Assembly (NCBI RefSeq): GCF_000745425.1
Contig: NZ_JQJH01000006.1
Span: 1 to 64,000 of the forward strand
Length of the DNA: 64,000 nt
Direction of reading: 5' to 3'
Source: Beijerinckia mobilis
Lineage (GTDB): Bacteria; Pseudomonadota; Alphaproteobacteria; Rhizobiales; Beijerinckiaceae
The notes under the pieces were generated by a model. The model did no database searches. It was not told the origin of the DNA and was given only the letters and a program-made list of their open reading frames with translations. This document shows, piece by piece, positions 35,559-44,560 of this stretch. Numbering within the stretch: position 1 is the first letter of the stretch; the number at the start of each line of letters is the position of its first letter. Made by a program: the position numbers and the translations under genes.

Positions 35559-35580
35559 TGATCCCAACCTGTCGGGATCG
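35559..35580. repeat. Palindrome TGATCCCAACCTGTCGGGATCG (family P4)
   Basis: Close copy of the perfect dyad at 59001-59022; one arm base differs (GTCGGGATC for GTTGGGATC). A third, half-degenerate copy is at 19561-19580. All three are intergenic. Confidence 0.7.
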
Positions 35581-35750
35581 ATAAAGTTCGCTGGAATTCA
35601 GGACTCCGTTCTTATAAATCGCGTTATTCCAATGCCTTATAAGAGAGCGCACCTTATTCTTTCGAAATAGGGGTATATAAAAGCCTTGAAGCGAAACTCT
35701 TTTGGGACCAAGATTATCCACTTGACAAACTTCGGCTACGGCAATAAAGG

Positions 35751-35770
35751 AGCCGTATGCGCGGCTTTTT
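35751..35770 (+). promoter_or_regulatory. Hairpin with T-run in the rplU leader
   Basis: AGCCG-tatgcg-CGGCT followed by TTTTT, about 260 bases before the rplU start. It looks like a small intrinsic terminator or attenuator in the 5' leader of the rplU-rpmA transcript, possibly sensing ribosomal protein supply; alternatively it ends an unseen short RNA. Confidence 0.45.
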
Positions 35771-36030
35771 CGGCCGCGTTTTCCTTTGTTGCGCCCCTCT
35801 ATAATGTCCCTAGTATTCGAAGGGTTTGGGGATTTGACCAGCGCGTCGATCACGAACCCTCACCACACAAAGGACATGGCAAACGGGCGCGAGGAAGACT
35901 GGGCGAAAGCCTTTTCAGCGCATTCTGAAACCAGCTTAAACTGCTAAGAAGCCGGCCACCTTCGTTTGGCTTTTGCGAAATGCAAAAAAACCAAAACGGA
36001 CATGAGCCGGGTCGAACACTGGGAAAAATG

Positions 36031-36342
36031 ATGTTCGCAGTCATAAAAACAGGCGGCAAGCAATATAGCGTGGCCGCTGACGATATTATTACCGTCATGA
36101 CGCTCGCGGGTGAACCGGGTGATGCGGTGACTTTCGATTCGGTACTGATGCTCGCCGGCGAGGGAGATCCCAAAATCGGCGCTCCCTTTATCGAGGGTGC
36201 CACCGTGACCGGCGAAATTGTCGAGCAAACCCGCGGTCCGAAGGTCATTGCCTTCAAGAAACGCCGCCGGCAGAATTCAAAGCGCAAGCGCGGCCATCGC
36301 CAGGATCTGACGCTGGTCAAGATCACCGGCATCAACGCCTGA
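36031..36342 (+). CDS. rplU: 50S ribosomal protein L21
   Basis: 103-residue ribosomal protein beginning [18 protein letters not shown] and containing the conserved '[33 protein letters not shown]' C-terminal rRNA-binding tail. The track of open codons extends upstream to 35980, but the standard L21 N-terminus fixes the start at the second of two adjacent ATG codons. Followed by rpmA after 111 bases, and by obgE further on, the common L21-L27-Obg order. Confidence 0.97.
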   Translation: MFAVIKTGGKQYSVAADDIITVMTLAGEPGDAVTFDSVLMLAGEGDPKIGAPFIEGATVTGEIVEQTRGPKVIAFKKRRRQNSKRKRGHRQDLTLVKITGINA

Positions 36343-36453
36343 AGGGCACTTCCCCAGGCCGAAATGCAGAGCGGGCCGAAAAACGTTTAGACCGAACCCT
36401 TTCATAGGTGTGAGCGGCGGGCGTGAGCGGCGTAAGATTTTTGGATAAAGATC

Positions 36454-36729
36454 ATGGCACATAAGAAAGCAGGCGGTTCCTCCCGTAACGGACGCGACTC
36501 CGACGGCCGACGCCTCGGTGTAAAGAAATTCGGTGGTGAGGCCGTCATCAGCGGCAATATCATCGTCCGCCAACGTGGCACCAAGTGGCACCCGGGCACC
36601 AATGTCGGCATTGGCAAGGACCATACGTTGTTCGCTCTTACGGAGGGCAAGGTCTTTTTCCAGACCAAGGCCAACGGCCGGTCCTATATCTCGGTCATTC
36701 CGGCCCCGACCGTAGAGGCGGCTGAATAA
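36454..36729 (+). CDS. rpmA: 50S ribosomal protein L27
   Basis: 91-residue ribosomal protein with the canonical start [29 protein letters not shown] and '[24 protein letters not shown]'. Its N-terminal tail reaches the peptidyl-transferase centre. It follows rplU and is ended by a strong terminator. Confidence 0.98.
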   Translation: MAHKKAGGSSRNGRDSDGRRLGVKKFGGEAVISGNIIVRQRGTKWHPGTNVGIGKDHTLFALTEGKVFFQTKANGRSYISVIPAPTVEAAE

Positions 36730-36852
36730 GCAGGGTGAGCCCTTCCAAGGAAAGCGCTCCACCTGTTCCCACGAACCTGGTGGATCGGTTTCTTCAAACG
36801 AAACCCCTGATCGAAAACCGAACAGGAAAATCCGCCGGCCCGAACGGGCCGT

Positions 36853-36883
36853 AAAGGAGGTGGGAAGACCACCTCCTTTTTTT
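36853..36883 (+). terminator. Intrinsic terminator after rplU-rpmA
   Basis: AAAGGAGGT-ggga-agACCACCTCCTTTTTTT type hairpin: arms AAAGGAGGTGG and CCACCTCCTTT with a long T-run, about 125 bases after the rpmA stop. Confidence 0.92.
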
Positions 36884-37032
36884 GTGTTTAGCGATGCCAC
36901 CATGGCGTCATCATCAATTTCTTGTTTTGACACGATTTTTGACGAGAATTTCAGAGAGTTTCCGCAGCGGCGGCCGGTATCGGCCTGTCATTGACCAGGG
37001 GCCGGATGTGACGGTCCAAGCGGAGTAGAACG

Positions 37033-37689
37033 ATGTTTCCCGATCTGACCTCCGACGACATTTTCCGCATCGAAACCAAAAGGCTCTGGCTGCGCTGGCC
37101 GCGTGTCGCCGACGCCGCCGCGATCACCGGCTTCGCGAGCGAAGCCTCGACGGCCAAGATGACCGCCGCCATTCCCCATCCCTATCCGGCGGGCGAAGCA
37201 GAACGCTTCATTTTTCAGGCACGCGCGGACAATGCGACCGGCAGGGGCCTCGTGCTGGCGATCACCCAAAAACGCGCCGACCATCCGCTGATTGGCCTTA
37301 TCGGAGCGACGGTCGCCGGCTCGCATGACCTCGAGATCGGTTATCTTATTGCGCCACAAGCCAATGGCAAAGGTTATGCGACCGAAGCCGTGAAGAGCCT
37401 CGTGAGCAGTCTCTTCAGCCTGACGTCCGTGCAACGCATTCTGGCCAATGTCCGCACCGTCAATCCGGCCTCGCATCGCGTCCTTGAAAAATCCGGCTTC
37501 GCTTATGTCGACAGCGGGCTCGATTATCTGCCGGCGCGCGGCGGCCTCCACCCTTGCGATCGTTTCGAACTTGATCGCAAGAGCTGGCTCAAGCAACAGC
37601 CGGGACGCTCCATGCCGCCAATGCATCACCAGATGCAGGACCGCAGGGACGCTCAGCAGGCGGTGCTCCATCCCCCTGTTGAAAGCTGA
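37033..37689 (+). CDS. GNAT family N-acetyltransferase (RimJ/RimL-like)
   Basis: A 218-residue acetyltransferase. It opens 'RIETKRLWLRWPRVADAAAIT' as in the Acetyltransf_3 group and has the acetyl-CoA pyrophosphate loop 'IGYLIAPQANGKGYATEAVKSLVSSLF' (Q/RxxGxG/A) followed by 'RILANVRTVNPASHRVLEKSGFAYVD'. The closest functional relatives acetylate ribosomal protein N-termini or small molecules; the target is unknown. A GNAT gene in this place, between rpmA and obgE, is common in Rhizobiales. The ~40-residue tail is proline/methionine-rich and unconserved. Confidence 0.85.
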   Translation: MFPDLTSDDIFRIETKRLWLRWPRVADAAAITGFASEASTAKMTAAIPHPYPAGEAERFIFQARADNATGRGLVLAITQKRADHPLIGLIGATVAGSHDLEIGYLIAPQANGKGYATEAVKSLVSSLFSLTSVQRILANVRTVNPASHRVLEKSGFAYVDSGLDYLPARGGLHPCDRFELDRKSWLKQQPGRSMPPMHHQMQDRRDAQQAVLHPPVES

Positions 37690-37787
37690 GTGGGCGACTC
37701 CATATCCGAACACACATCCTGTTGCACATTCTGTCTCGCTCACACACTCTCTCTTGACACAACTTCGGAACGCATTAGGCATCGATC

Positions 37788-38834
37788 ATGAAATTTCTCG
37801 ACCAAGCCAGGATTTTCATCCGCTCGGGCAATGGTGGTGCCGGCTGCCTGTCGTTCCGGCGTGAGAAATTCATCGAATTCGGTGGTCCTGATGGGGGTGA
37901 CGGCGGGCGCGGCGGTGATGTGGTCGCTGTCTGCGTCGAAGGACTGAATACGCTCATCGATTACCGCTACCAGCAGCATTTCAAGGCCAAGACCGGGATA
38001 CACGGCATGGGAAAGAACCGCGCCGGGGCGAGCGGGGCCGATTGTATTCTGAAAGTGCCTGCGGGAACCCAGATTTTCGAGGAAGATGGGGAAACACTCG
38101 TCGCCGATCTGACGGAAATCGGCCAAAGCGTCATTCTCGCACATGGCGGCAATGGCGGCTTCGGCAATGCGCATTTCAAGACCTCGACCAATCAGGCGCC
38201 GCGCCGCGTCAATCCAGGCCAGGAAGGCGAAGAGCGGGTTTTGTGGCTGCGGCTGAAGCTCATTGCCGACGCCGGACTCGTTGGCCTGCCCAATGCCGGC
38301 AAATCGACCTTTCTTTCGAGCGTCAGCGCAGCGCGGCCGAAAATCGCCGATTATCCTTTCACCACCCTGCATCCACAGCTCGGCGTCGTCGCCTGCGGTG
38401 ATCGGGAATTCGTGCTCGCCGATATTCCCGGCCTTATCGAGGGCGCACATGAAGGCGCGGGCCTCGGTGACCGCTTCCTTGGCCATATCGAGCGTTGCGG
38501 CGTTCTTCTGCATCTCGTCGACGCCGGCTGCGAACATGCGGGCAAGGCCTATAAGACGATCCGCAAGGAACTCGCCGCCTATGGCTATGGCCTCGATGAA
38601 AAGCCGGAAATCGTCGCTCTGTCGAAGATCGACACAGTGGACGCCGACACGCTGAAAAATCAGATGGCTCGGCTCAAACGCGCCGCGAAACGCACGCCGC
38701 TCAAACTCTCGGCGGTGACGCACCAAGGCGTCGCCGATTGTCTGAAAAATCTACTCTCGGCAATCGATGCGGCGCGGCATGATGAGACGCCGGTTCTCAC
38801 GACGACCGTTCCTTCCTGGCATCCATGCGACTGA
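37788..38834 (+). CDS. obgE: Obg-family GTPase (ribosome assembly)
   Basis: A 348-residue essential GTPase that works on late 50S assembly and cell-cycle control. The glycine-rich Obg fold is evident in '[46 protein letters not shown]', then the G domain with G1 'GLPNAGKST', G2 '[14 protein letters not shown]', G3 '[18 protein letters not shown]' and G4 'SKID' (for NKxD). The extra C-terminal OCT domain of some Obg proteins is missing, as in most alphaproteobacteria. It overlaps proB by ten bases, so both are translated from one message. Confidence 0.96.
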   Translation: MKFLDQARIFIRSGNGGAGCLSFRREKFIEFGGPDGGDGGRGGDVVAVCVEGLNTLIDYRYQQHFKAKTGIHGMGKNRAGASGADCILKVPAGTQIFEEDGETLVADLTEIGQSVILAHGGNGGFGNAHFKTSTNQAPRRVNPGQEGEERVLWLRLKLIADAGLVGLPNAGKSTFLSSVSAARPKIADYPFTTLHPQLGVVACGDREFVLADIPGLIEGAHEGAGLGDRFLGHIERCGVLLHLVDAGCEHAGKAYKTIRKELAAYGYGLDEKPEIVALSKIDTVDADTLKNQMARLKRAAKRTPLKLSAVTHQGVADCLKNLLSAIDAARHDETPVLTTTVPSWHPCD

Positions 38835-40006
38835 ATTCTCCCCTCTCCCCATCATCCGGGACCCAACCGGCCACTCCCGCATCTCCCCTGCCCTCGCTTG
38901 GCGGTTTCAAGCGTATCGTGATCAAGGTCGGCTCCTCCCTCCTCGTCGACAGGCAGGAAGGCGGCCTCAAGCGGTTGTGGCTGGAGGCATTGGCACAGGA
39001 CATCGCCTTTCTGCACAGGGGTGGCGCCGATGTGCTCGTCGTTTCCTCCGGCTCGATCGCGCTGGGGCGCACGGTGCTCGGCCTGCCGGAGGGTAATCTG
39101 CGTCTGGAAGACAGCCAAGCCGCCGCCGCCGTCGGCCAGATCGCTTTGGCGCGCATCTGGTCGGAAGTGCTGGGCGACCGAGGCATGACCGCCGGCCAGA
39201 TTCTGGTGACGCTCGGCGACACCGAGCAACGGCGGCGTTATCTCAACGCAAGAGCGACGATCGGCCGTCTCCTCGACCTGCGCGCGGTGCCCGTCATCAA
39301 CGAGAATGATACGGTCGCGACCAGCGAGATCCGTTACGGCGATAACGACCGCCTCGCCGCGCGCGTCGCCACAATGGCAAGCGCCGATCTGCTCATCCTC
39401 CTGTCGGATGTGGCCGGTCTCTACACGGCTCCCCCGAGCGAAGACCCGGACGCAAAACTCATCCCGCTCGTGCCCCGCATCAATGCCGAGATCGAGGCCA
39501 TGGCGGGCGGAGCCGCCTCGGCCTTTTCGCGCGGCGGGATGCGGACCAAAATCGAGGCGGCCAAGATCGCGACGACCGGCGGCACCCATATGCTCATCGC
39601 CGACGGGCGGATCATGCATCCCGTCACCAAGATCGCCGAGGGCGCGCCCTGCACATGGTTCCTGACCGGCTCGAATCCAGTCACGGCCCGCAAGAAATGG
39701 ATCGCAGGCTCCCTTGAACCGCGCGGCGTGTTGCATATCGATGCCGGAGCCGCGCAGGCGCTTTGCGCCGGCAGGAGCCTGTTGCCAGCAGGCGTCCAAC
39801 GCGTCGAAGGCCGTTTTTCGCGCGGCGATTGCGTCGTAATCCGCGATCCACAAGGCGCCGAAATCGGCCGCGGCCTGACCGCCTATGATGCGAGCGATGC
39901 TATTTTGCTCGCCGGGCGCAATTCCCAGGATATCGAAAGCCTGCTCGGCATGCCGGGCCGTTCGGCGCTGATTCATCGCGACGATATGGTGCTGGCGGGA
40001 GATTGA
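38825..40006 (+). CDS. proB: Glutamate 5-kinase with PUA domain
   Basis: First enzyme of proline synthesis, phosphorylating glutamate. The 393-residue protein has the amino-acid kinase core '[13 protein letters not shown]', 'SSGSIALGR', '[39 protein letters not shown]', '[13 protein letters not shown]' and '[14 protein letters not shown]', and a C-terminal PUA domain (about 295-375). Its first ~25 residues are a non-conserved Ser/Pro-rich leader, so a later start is possible. Feedback inhibition by proline is usual for this family. proA follows 49 bases later. Confidence 0.95.
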   Translation: MRLNSPLSPSSGTQPATPASPLPSLGGFKRIVIKVGSSLLVDRQEGGLKRLWLEALAQDIAFLHRGGADVLVVSSGSIALGRTVLGLPEGNLRLEDSQAAAAVGQIALARIWSEVLGDRGMTAGQILVTLGDTEQRRRYLNARATIGRLLDLRAVPVINENDTVATSEIRYGDNDRLAARVATMASADLLILLSDVAGLYTAPPSEDPDAKLIPLVPRINAEIEAMAGGAASAFSRGGMRTKIEAAKIATTGGTHMLIADGRIMHPVTKIAEGAPCTWFLTGSNPVTARKKWIAGSLEPRGVLHIDAGAAQALCAGRSLLPAGVQRVEGRFSRGDCVVIRDPQGAEIGRGLTAYDASDAILLAGRNSQDIESLLGMPGRSALIHRDDMVLAGD

Positions 40007-40055
40007 TCCTGCGCCGGCTCAAAAATCTGAACCGTTGAGGAAGGGAGCCTCGGAT

Positions 40056-41351
40056 ATGGAAGCCTTGCAAATCGTCTCGAACCGATCCGAGTCTGATGTG
40101 CCGGCGCTGATGCAGGTTCTCGGCAGGGAAGCAAAAGCGAGCGCTCATCTCGTCTCCCTTGCTTCGACGGAGACCAAAAATCACGCCCTGCGCGTTGCCG
40201 CCGAGACATTGCGCGCCCGTAGTCAGGATTTGCTGGCGGCCAATACCAAGGATGTCGCCAATGCCAAAGCGGCGGGTGTTACCGCCGCTTTCCTCGACCG
40301 GCTCGTTCTCGATGAAAAGCGCATCGAAGCTGTCGCGGCGGGCCTCGAAGCCGTCGCCGCTTTGCCTGATCCCGTAGGTCGCCTGCTCGCGCATTACGAG
40401 CGGCCCAATGGGCTCAGGATCGAGCGCGTCGCGACCCCGCTCGGCGTCGTTGGCATCATTTACGAAAGCCGGCCGGCCGTCACAGCCGATGCCGGCGCGC
40501 TCTGCCTCAAATCCGGCAATGCGGCCATTTTGCGCGGCGGGTCGGATTCTTTTCATTCCACCGAAATCATTCATGCCTGCCTCATCGCGGGCTTACGCGC
40601 GGCAGGCCTTCCCGAGGCGGCCATCAGCCTCGTGCCGACACGCGATCGCGCGGCAGTCGGCGAAATGCTGAAAGGTCTCGATGGCGCAATCGACGTGATT
40701 GTGCCACGCGGTGGCAAGAGCCTCGTCGCTCGCGTCCAGGCGGAAGCGCGCGTGCCGGTCTTTGCGCATCTTGAAGGTGTCAATCATATTTTCGTTCATC
40801 GCGCCGCCGATCCTGACAAGGCGATGGCCATCGTCCGCAACGCCAAACTGCGACGGCCGGGGGTCTGCGGCGCCGCCGAGATTCTGCTGGTCGACAAGGC
40901 AGCGGCGGACCAAATGCTGACGCCGCTGGTGCGCATGCTCCTGGAGGCCGGCTGCGCCGTGCGCGGCGATGCCGCAACACAAGCCGTCGATCCGCGCGTG
41001 ACCGCGGCGACGGAAGCCGACTGGCGCACGGAATATCTCGACACCGTCATGGCCGTCGGCGTGATCGAGGATCTCGACACGGCCATCGCCCATGTCGAAA
41101 CCCATGGATCGCATCATACGGATTGTATCATCACGGAAGATGCCGAAGCCGCGCGGCGCTTTCTCGCCGAGGTCGATTCCGCAATCGTCATCCATAATGC
41201 CTCGACGCAATTCGCCGATGGCGGCGAATTCGGTTTCGGAGCGGAAATCGGCATCGCCACCGGACGCATGCATGCGCGCGGGCCAGTCGGGCTAGAGCAA
41301 CTGACCTCGTTCAAATATCGCGTCCATGGCGATGGACAGATCCGGCCGTGA
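40056..41351 (+). CDS. proA: Gamma-glutamyl phosphate reductase
   Basis: Second enzyme of proline synthesis, reducing glutamyl-5-phosphate to the semialdehyde with NADPH. The 431-residue protein of the aldehyde dehydrogenase superfamily carries '[39 protein letters not shown]', '[15 protein letters not shown]', the catalytic cysteine block '[16 protein letters not shown]', '[12 protein letters not shown]' and '[31 protein letters not shown]'. ATG at 40056 (MEALQIVSN) is chosen over the upstream opening. It overlaps nadD by 26 bases. Confidence 0.96.
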   Translation: MEALQIVSNRSESDVPALMQVLGREAKASAHLVSLASTETKNHALRVAAETLRARSQDLLAANTKDVANAKAAGVTAAFLDRLVLDEKRIEAVAAGLEAVAALPDPVGRLLAHYERPNGLRIERVATPLGVVGIIYESRPAVTADAGALCLKSGNAAILRGGSDSFHSTEIIHACLIAGLRAAGLPEAAISLVPTRDRAAVGEMLKGLDGAIDVIVPRGGKSLVARVQAEARVPVFAHLEGVNHIFVHRAADPDKAMAIVRNAKLRRPGVCGAAEILLVDKAAADQMLTPLVRMLLEAGCAVRGDAATQAVDPRVTAATEADWRTEYLDTVMAVGVIEDLDTAIAHVETHGSHHTDCIITEDAEAARRFLAEVDSAIVIHNASTQFADGGEFGFGAEIGIATGRMHARGPVGLEQLTSFKYRVHGDGQIRP

Positions 41352-42054
41352 TTCCAACTCCGCCTTGGGCCAAACCGCGATAGACCGAATGCCTGCGGGA
41401 AAGCCTCGAGGCTGGCAAAGCCCCTTGCCCGTTCTGCCGCCCCATGGCGACAGACAATGGATCGGACTTTTTGGCGGCAGTTTCAATCCGCCCCATGAGG
41501 CTCACCGGCTGGCGAGTCTCACAACGATGCATCGCCTGCGCCTTGATCGCGTCTGGTGGATCGTCAGCCCTGGCAATCCACTGAAGGCTCACGGTGAACT
41601 GCTACCCCTCGCGGAACGGATGCAGCTTGCCCGGCAAGTGAAACACCATCCGCGCATCGATGTGACAGGTTTCGAGGCGCAGACCGGTTCCGCCTATACA
41701 TATGAAACGGTCCTCCATCTCATACGGCGGTGCCCGCGTACCCGTTTCGTTTGGATCATGGGGGCCGACAATCTCAGCCAGTTTCACCGCTGGAAACATT
41801 GGCGCACCATCGCCGCCTCAGTGCCAATCGTCATCATCGACAGACCCGGTTCGACGTTCCGAGCCTTGCACGCACCTGCCGCCATGGCGCTTGCGCGCTA
41901 TCGTTTACCGGAACGTACGGCGACGAGCCTCTGTATACACAAGCCGCCGGCATTCATCTTTCTGCACGGCCCACGCTCATCATTGTCGTCAACCCAGATC
42001 AGACGAGGATTCCCGTTAAAAGTTTTCCACGGGAATGAAACCGCTTCCAAATGA
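41326..42054 (+). CDS. nadD: Nicotinate-nucleotide adenylyltransferase
   Basis: Converts nicotinate mononucleotide to deamido-NAD with ATP. The 242-residue protein has the nucleotidyltransferase signature '[20 protein letters not shown]' (GGxFxPxHxxH), '[14 protein letters not shown]', '[20 protein letters not shown]' and the closing '[14 protein letters not shown]' (ISSTxIR). The N-terminal ~45 residues are not conserved; a later start is possible. In most Rhizobiales rsfS and rlmH follow; here a terminator-like hairpin and the nif island come instead, which suggests insertion of the island directly after nadD. Confidence 0.93.
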   Translation: MAMDRSGRDSNSALGQTAIDRMPAGKPRGWQSPLPVLPPHGDRQWIGLFGGSFNPPHEAHRLASLTTMHRLRLDRVWWIVSPGNPLKAHGELLPLAERMQLARQVKHHPRIDVTGFEAQTGSAYTYETVLHLIRRCPRTRFVWIMGADNLSQFHRWKHWRTIAASVPIVIIDRPGSTFRALHAPAAMALARYRLPERTATSLCIHKPPAFIFLHGPRSSLSSTQIRRGFPLKVFHGNETASK

Positions 42055-42124
42055 ATCCACGTTATGAAGGCTCTTCGGAAAAAGCCGTCATGAGTCTGTA
42101 GCGTCCTGAATGTACAGAAAGTAC

Positions 42125-42152
42125 AAAGAAAAAGCCGCCCGGAGGCGGCTTT
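42125..42152 (-). terminator. Intrinsic terminator at the end of the nif island (convergent with nadD)
   Basis: On the minus strand, AAAGCCGCC-tcc-GGGCGGCTTT is followed by TTCTTT, a strong terminator for the island's last operon. The same hairpin with a shorter T-run could stop the nadD transcript on the plus strand. Confidence 0.82.
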
Positions 42153-42176
42153 CGAAAAAGAAAAAGTGCCGATAAA

Positions 42177-42773
42177 TCAGACCGGACGATTTTCGTTCGG
42201 GTTGCGCACCGGACCCATGCGCTCGATTCCCTGCTGATAGGTAATCTGCTCCCAATCGGAATCGAAATTCAGCGCCTCGTTGACGATGTAATCGAGCTTG
42301 CCGCCGGTGTTGAGCTTCTTGATGTCGTTTTTGTCAATAAACAAGAGTTCAAGCAATTCATTATAGGCAGTGGCCTCGCCGATCGCCAAGCAATAGAACA
42401 TCACGCCATTGATCGTAATGCGATATTTCTCCAACAAATCCTGATTGTTGGAATAGATGAAATATTTCCCGCCGGGAACGAACAATTCGCCGAACTCTTC
42501 CAGCATGATGCCGAGATATTCGAAAGACAAAAGATAGGTCACGAGGAATTCTAACCCGGGCTTTTCGCTCTTGTCGCGGGCAGACGCCATGATCTGCCAA
42601 GCGGAAAGCTCCGGCGGACGCTTTTCGTCGGACAATTGTTCCTGGAACTTGAGAGCGAATTCGCCGCGGAATCCGAAGCGGCCGGGGCTGATCTCTTCTT
42701 TGAGAATGGGGTGCGTCAAGCGGGATTCATTCTCAAGGCGCGCGAAAGCCGTTTGGTCAATTGTGAGCGTCAT
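42177..42773 (-). CDS. Unrecognised nif-island protein behind the truncated haemoglobin
   Basis: About 198 residues, not recognised. It is acidic and predicted soluble, rich in Leu, Glu and aromatic residues, with one cysteine (MFYCLAIGE). There is no signal peptide, metal-binding cluster or nucleotide-binding loop. Segments such as 'EFLVTYLLSFEYLGIMLEEFGELFVPGGKYFIYSN' and 'YNELLELLFIDKNDIKKLNTGGKLDYIVNEALNFD' suggest a compact alpha/beta protein. Its start lies inside the 3' end of the haemoglobin gene (about 17-29 bases of overlap), so translation is coupled, and it is the last gene of the nif island, ended by a terminator. A role connected with the haemoglobin or with protecting nitrogenase is inferred only from this position. 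Confidence 0.75.
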   Translation of the reverse strand: MTLTIDQTAFARLENESRLTHPILKEEISPGRFGFRGEFALKFQEQLSDEKRPPELSAWQIMASARDKSEKPGLEFLVTYLLSFEYLGIMLEEFGELFVPGGKYFIYSNNQDLLEKYRITINGVMFYCLAIGEATAYNELLELLFIDKNDIKKLNTGGKLDYIVNEALNFDSDWEQITYQQGIERMGPVRNPNENRPV

Positions 42774-43227
42774 GCGGGTTTCCATCGTCGTTGCGGAGCC
42801 AGTCCGCCAATTTGTACAAAGAGTGAAGCAGTTGCGACCGCAAGACGGGATCCTCGATTACTTCTTCCGCGGCACCTTGCATACATAACATCCAGGCGTC
42901 GCGCTCCGCCGGACCGATCTGGAAATGCCTGTGCCGCATACGAAGGCGGGGATGACCGCGTTCCTGCGAATAGAGTTTCGGTCCACCAAGCCATTCCGCG
43001 AGATAGCGCTTCAAGACTTCTCCGACCGGACCGAGATCGTCGGCATGCATGTCCCGAATTGTTTTGGCATCGGGCAATGTATCCATACGATGATAGAAAG
43101 CATCGACCAGGGCATCGATACGCCCCTGGCCGCCGATCCGTTCGAAGGGCGTTGAAGTTTCCGCAGAAGAACTCACCGAACCGGGAACCCTTTCTCCAAG
43201 GGAGAGGCCGGAACCGGCCCTTGGCAT
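42757..43227 (-). CDS. Group II truncated haemoglobin
   Basis: A 156-residue protein whose globin domain starts at about residue 27. Group II marks: 'FERIGGQGRIDALVDAFYHRMD' with Tyr B10 (Tyr45), 'YLAEWLGGPKLYSQERGHPRLRMRHRHFQI' with the proximal histidine at about His99, and 'ERDAWMLCMQGA' with Trp G8 (Trp112). Group II proteins bind O2 very tightly and often catalyse NO dioxygenation. Its place within the nif island recalls the cyanobacterial GlbN gene among nif genes and suggests oxygen scavenging or NO removal to protect nitrogenase, which is inference. The first 25 residues are unconserved. It is translationally coupled to the unknown gene after it. Confidence 0.88.
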   Translation of the reverse strand: MPRAGSGLSLGERVPGSVSSSAETSTPFERIGGQGRIDALVDAFYHRMDTLPDAKTIRDMHADDLGPVGEVLKRYLAEWLGGPKLYSQERGHPRLRMRHRHFQIGPAERDAWMLCMQGAAEEVIEDPVLRSQLLHSLYKLADWLRNDDGNPHDAHN

Positions 43228-43440
43228 TGAGCGAGGCTGAGAGCCCCGTTCTAGTTAAACCAGTTGTGATTCCACGACAAGAAGATGCACAGCCATAGCC
43301 TCTATGGTCTATTGCACAGACATCGGGACATTCAAGAAAATTCCCGGCACATCGACCCGGCCGCGCAAAGCGCGACAGAATCAATCTGCCAGGATCCAAT
43401 TTTCTTTCCCACCCTTCGGAAACCCGTTTGGCGGAAAGAT

Positions 43441-44295
43441 TCAGGCCGGGAGGGCTTCTTTCTGCTTGAGAACGCCAAGGAAGTCCGCCAGCGGCATGTC
43501 GATCAGTTCGACATTATATTTTTCGAAGAATTTCAATTCGTTCTTCGTTGGTGTTTCCGACATGACCGCCCAATGTTTGTCGGACGAACGCTTGAGGATT
43601 TGGAAGGCGAAAATCCGCTCCAACTGAGTCTGGAACCGGCATCCGAGGAAAAGGAAATGGCGATTCTTGCGAATTTCTTTAACCTTTTCCGGGATCGGGG
43701 TCTGGATGTCGATCTCGGTCAAGACCTCGACGAAATCCGAATCCGATACGAGAAAATTCCCTTCCGGCCGGACAGAACCCCAGGGCTCATAGAGCATGGT
43801 GTCCCAGGTTTCGGCGACCGTCAGTTCCTGTTCCGTCTCGATCCGGGACCGGTCCTTGTTGAAATAATGTACCCAGGTCGCAAGGTGCTCCGCCTGGCTC
43901 ACCGCCTGCACGAAACCCCAATTGTCGCGGACATCCAATGCCTGCAGCATCAGATCGTCGTACCAAGCATGGACGACAAGCGGCAATTTGGGCCATGAAG
44001 CGATGAAACGATGCAATTCGGTCGGTTCGACATGCGGCTCGAAAGCCGCTGTCATGACCGCATTGATCGTCTTGCGATGCTTGAAGTTCTCGATGAACTG
44101 CGCAGCCGCCGAAAGATTCTTGCGGATCTTGTGCGGCACGGTCGCCTTGGCCGTCAGCTTTTCGACCAGAACTTCAGGCCCAACCGGAAGCGGACATTCA
44201 CCAGGAACAAGGGTCAAGGCACCCGGCCCCACATAAGGGATCAGGAGACCGCCCTCAAGCGCCGCATGAATCTCTTCGAGCGTTTGCTGGTTCAT
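43441..44295 (-). CDS. SIR2-like protein of the nif island with degenerate active site
   Basis: A 284-residue protein with the outline of the bacterial SIR2_2 domain: N-terminal 'GLLIPYVGPGAL' at the place of the GAGxS loop, 'LPLVVHAWYDDLMLQAL' at the place of the usual TTNYDxLLE, 'EPWGSVRPEGNFLVSDSDFVEVL' and 'RHFLFLGCRFQTQLERIFAF' (family FLGYSxxDxxL). The catalytic asparagine of SIR2 NADases appears replaced by tryptophan (Trp111) and the first loop is altered, so NAD cleavage is doubtful. SIR2-like genes do recur in nif clusters of several diazotrophs, but their role is unknown. It starts directly at the stop of the small CxxC gene, so the two are coupled. Confidence 0.72.
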   Translation of the reverse strand: MNQQTLEEIHAALEGGLLIPYVGPGALTLVPGECPLPVGPEVLVEKLTAKATVPHKIRKNLSAAAQFIENFKHRKTINAVMTAAFEPHVEPTELHRFIASWPKLPLVVHAWYDDLMLQALDVRDNWGFVQAVSQAEHLATWVHYFNKDRSRIETEQELTVAETWDTMLYEPWGSVRPEGNFLVSDSDFVEVLTEIDIQTPIPEKVKEIRKNRHFLFLGCRFQTQLERIFAFQILKRSSDKHWAVMSETPTKNELKFFEKYNVELIDMPLADFLGVLKQKEALPA

Positions 44296-44520
44296 TTAGA
44301 GAGCCTCAAGTTTCGCGCCTTCCATGGTCTTGAAGCGGGCGAGGTCTTCATTGGTGGTGTAGAAGGCCGCGCGACCGCCCGCGAGAGGGTGGATCGGCAG
44401 GTTGTTGGAAAGATGATTGTGCCAGTCCTGCGCGCTGACGCCAGCAGGCGCCTCGCCGCAGAAAACGCACTCACCCTTGGGATTGTAGCGAACCTGGATC
44501 ACGACTTCAGCATTGTGCAT
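44296..44520 (-). CDS. Small nif-island protein with CxxC motif
   Basis: A 74-residue protein, MHNAEVVIQVRYNPKGECVFCGEAP..., with one CxxC pair (Cys18 and Cys21), followed by 'DWHNHL' and 'PLAGGRAAFYTTNEDLARF'. The CxxC plus downstream histidines could bind zinc or a mononuclear iron, but no known family is asserted. It lies between the [2Fe-2S] ferredoxin gene and the SIR2-like gene, which begins on the next base after its stop; a purine-rich site (GGAAAGGATTATCCC region) precedes its ATG. A small conserved accessory of nif clusters is the best description. Confidence 0.75.
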   Translation of the reverse strand: MHNAEVVIQVRYNPKGECVFCGEAPAGVSAQDWHNHLSNNLPIHPLAGGRAAFYTTNEDLARFKTMEGAKLEAL

Positions 44521-44560
44521 GGGATAATCCTTTCCAATCGCGCTTCACGCGACCCACGGG

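Larger units (their letters stand above)
35075..36030. other. Long gene-free region upstream of rplU
   Basis: Some 950 bases with no credible gene on either strand. It contains a P4 palindrome (35559-35580) and a hairpin in the rplU leader (35751-35770). A TTGACA hexamer at 35722-35727 could be the -35 box of an rplU promoter, but the -10 box is poor. Confidence 0.5.

Noticed and set aside
35539-35853. 104-codon minus-strand frame in the rplU upstream gap
   Set aside because: Overlaps the P4 palindrome and the rplU leader hairpin and shows no protein-like pattern.
43286-43301. AGGCTATGGCTGTGCA as sigma-54 promoter of the haemoglobin gene
   Set aside because: GG-N10-GC spacing is met and TGCA fits, but most of the -24 box does not match; no NifA site accompanies it.
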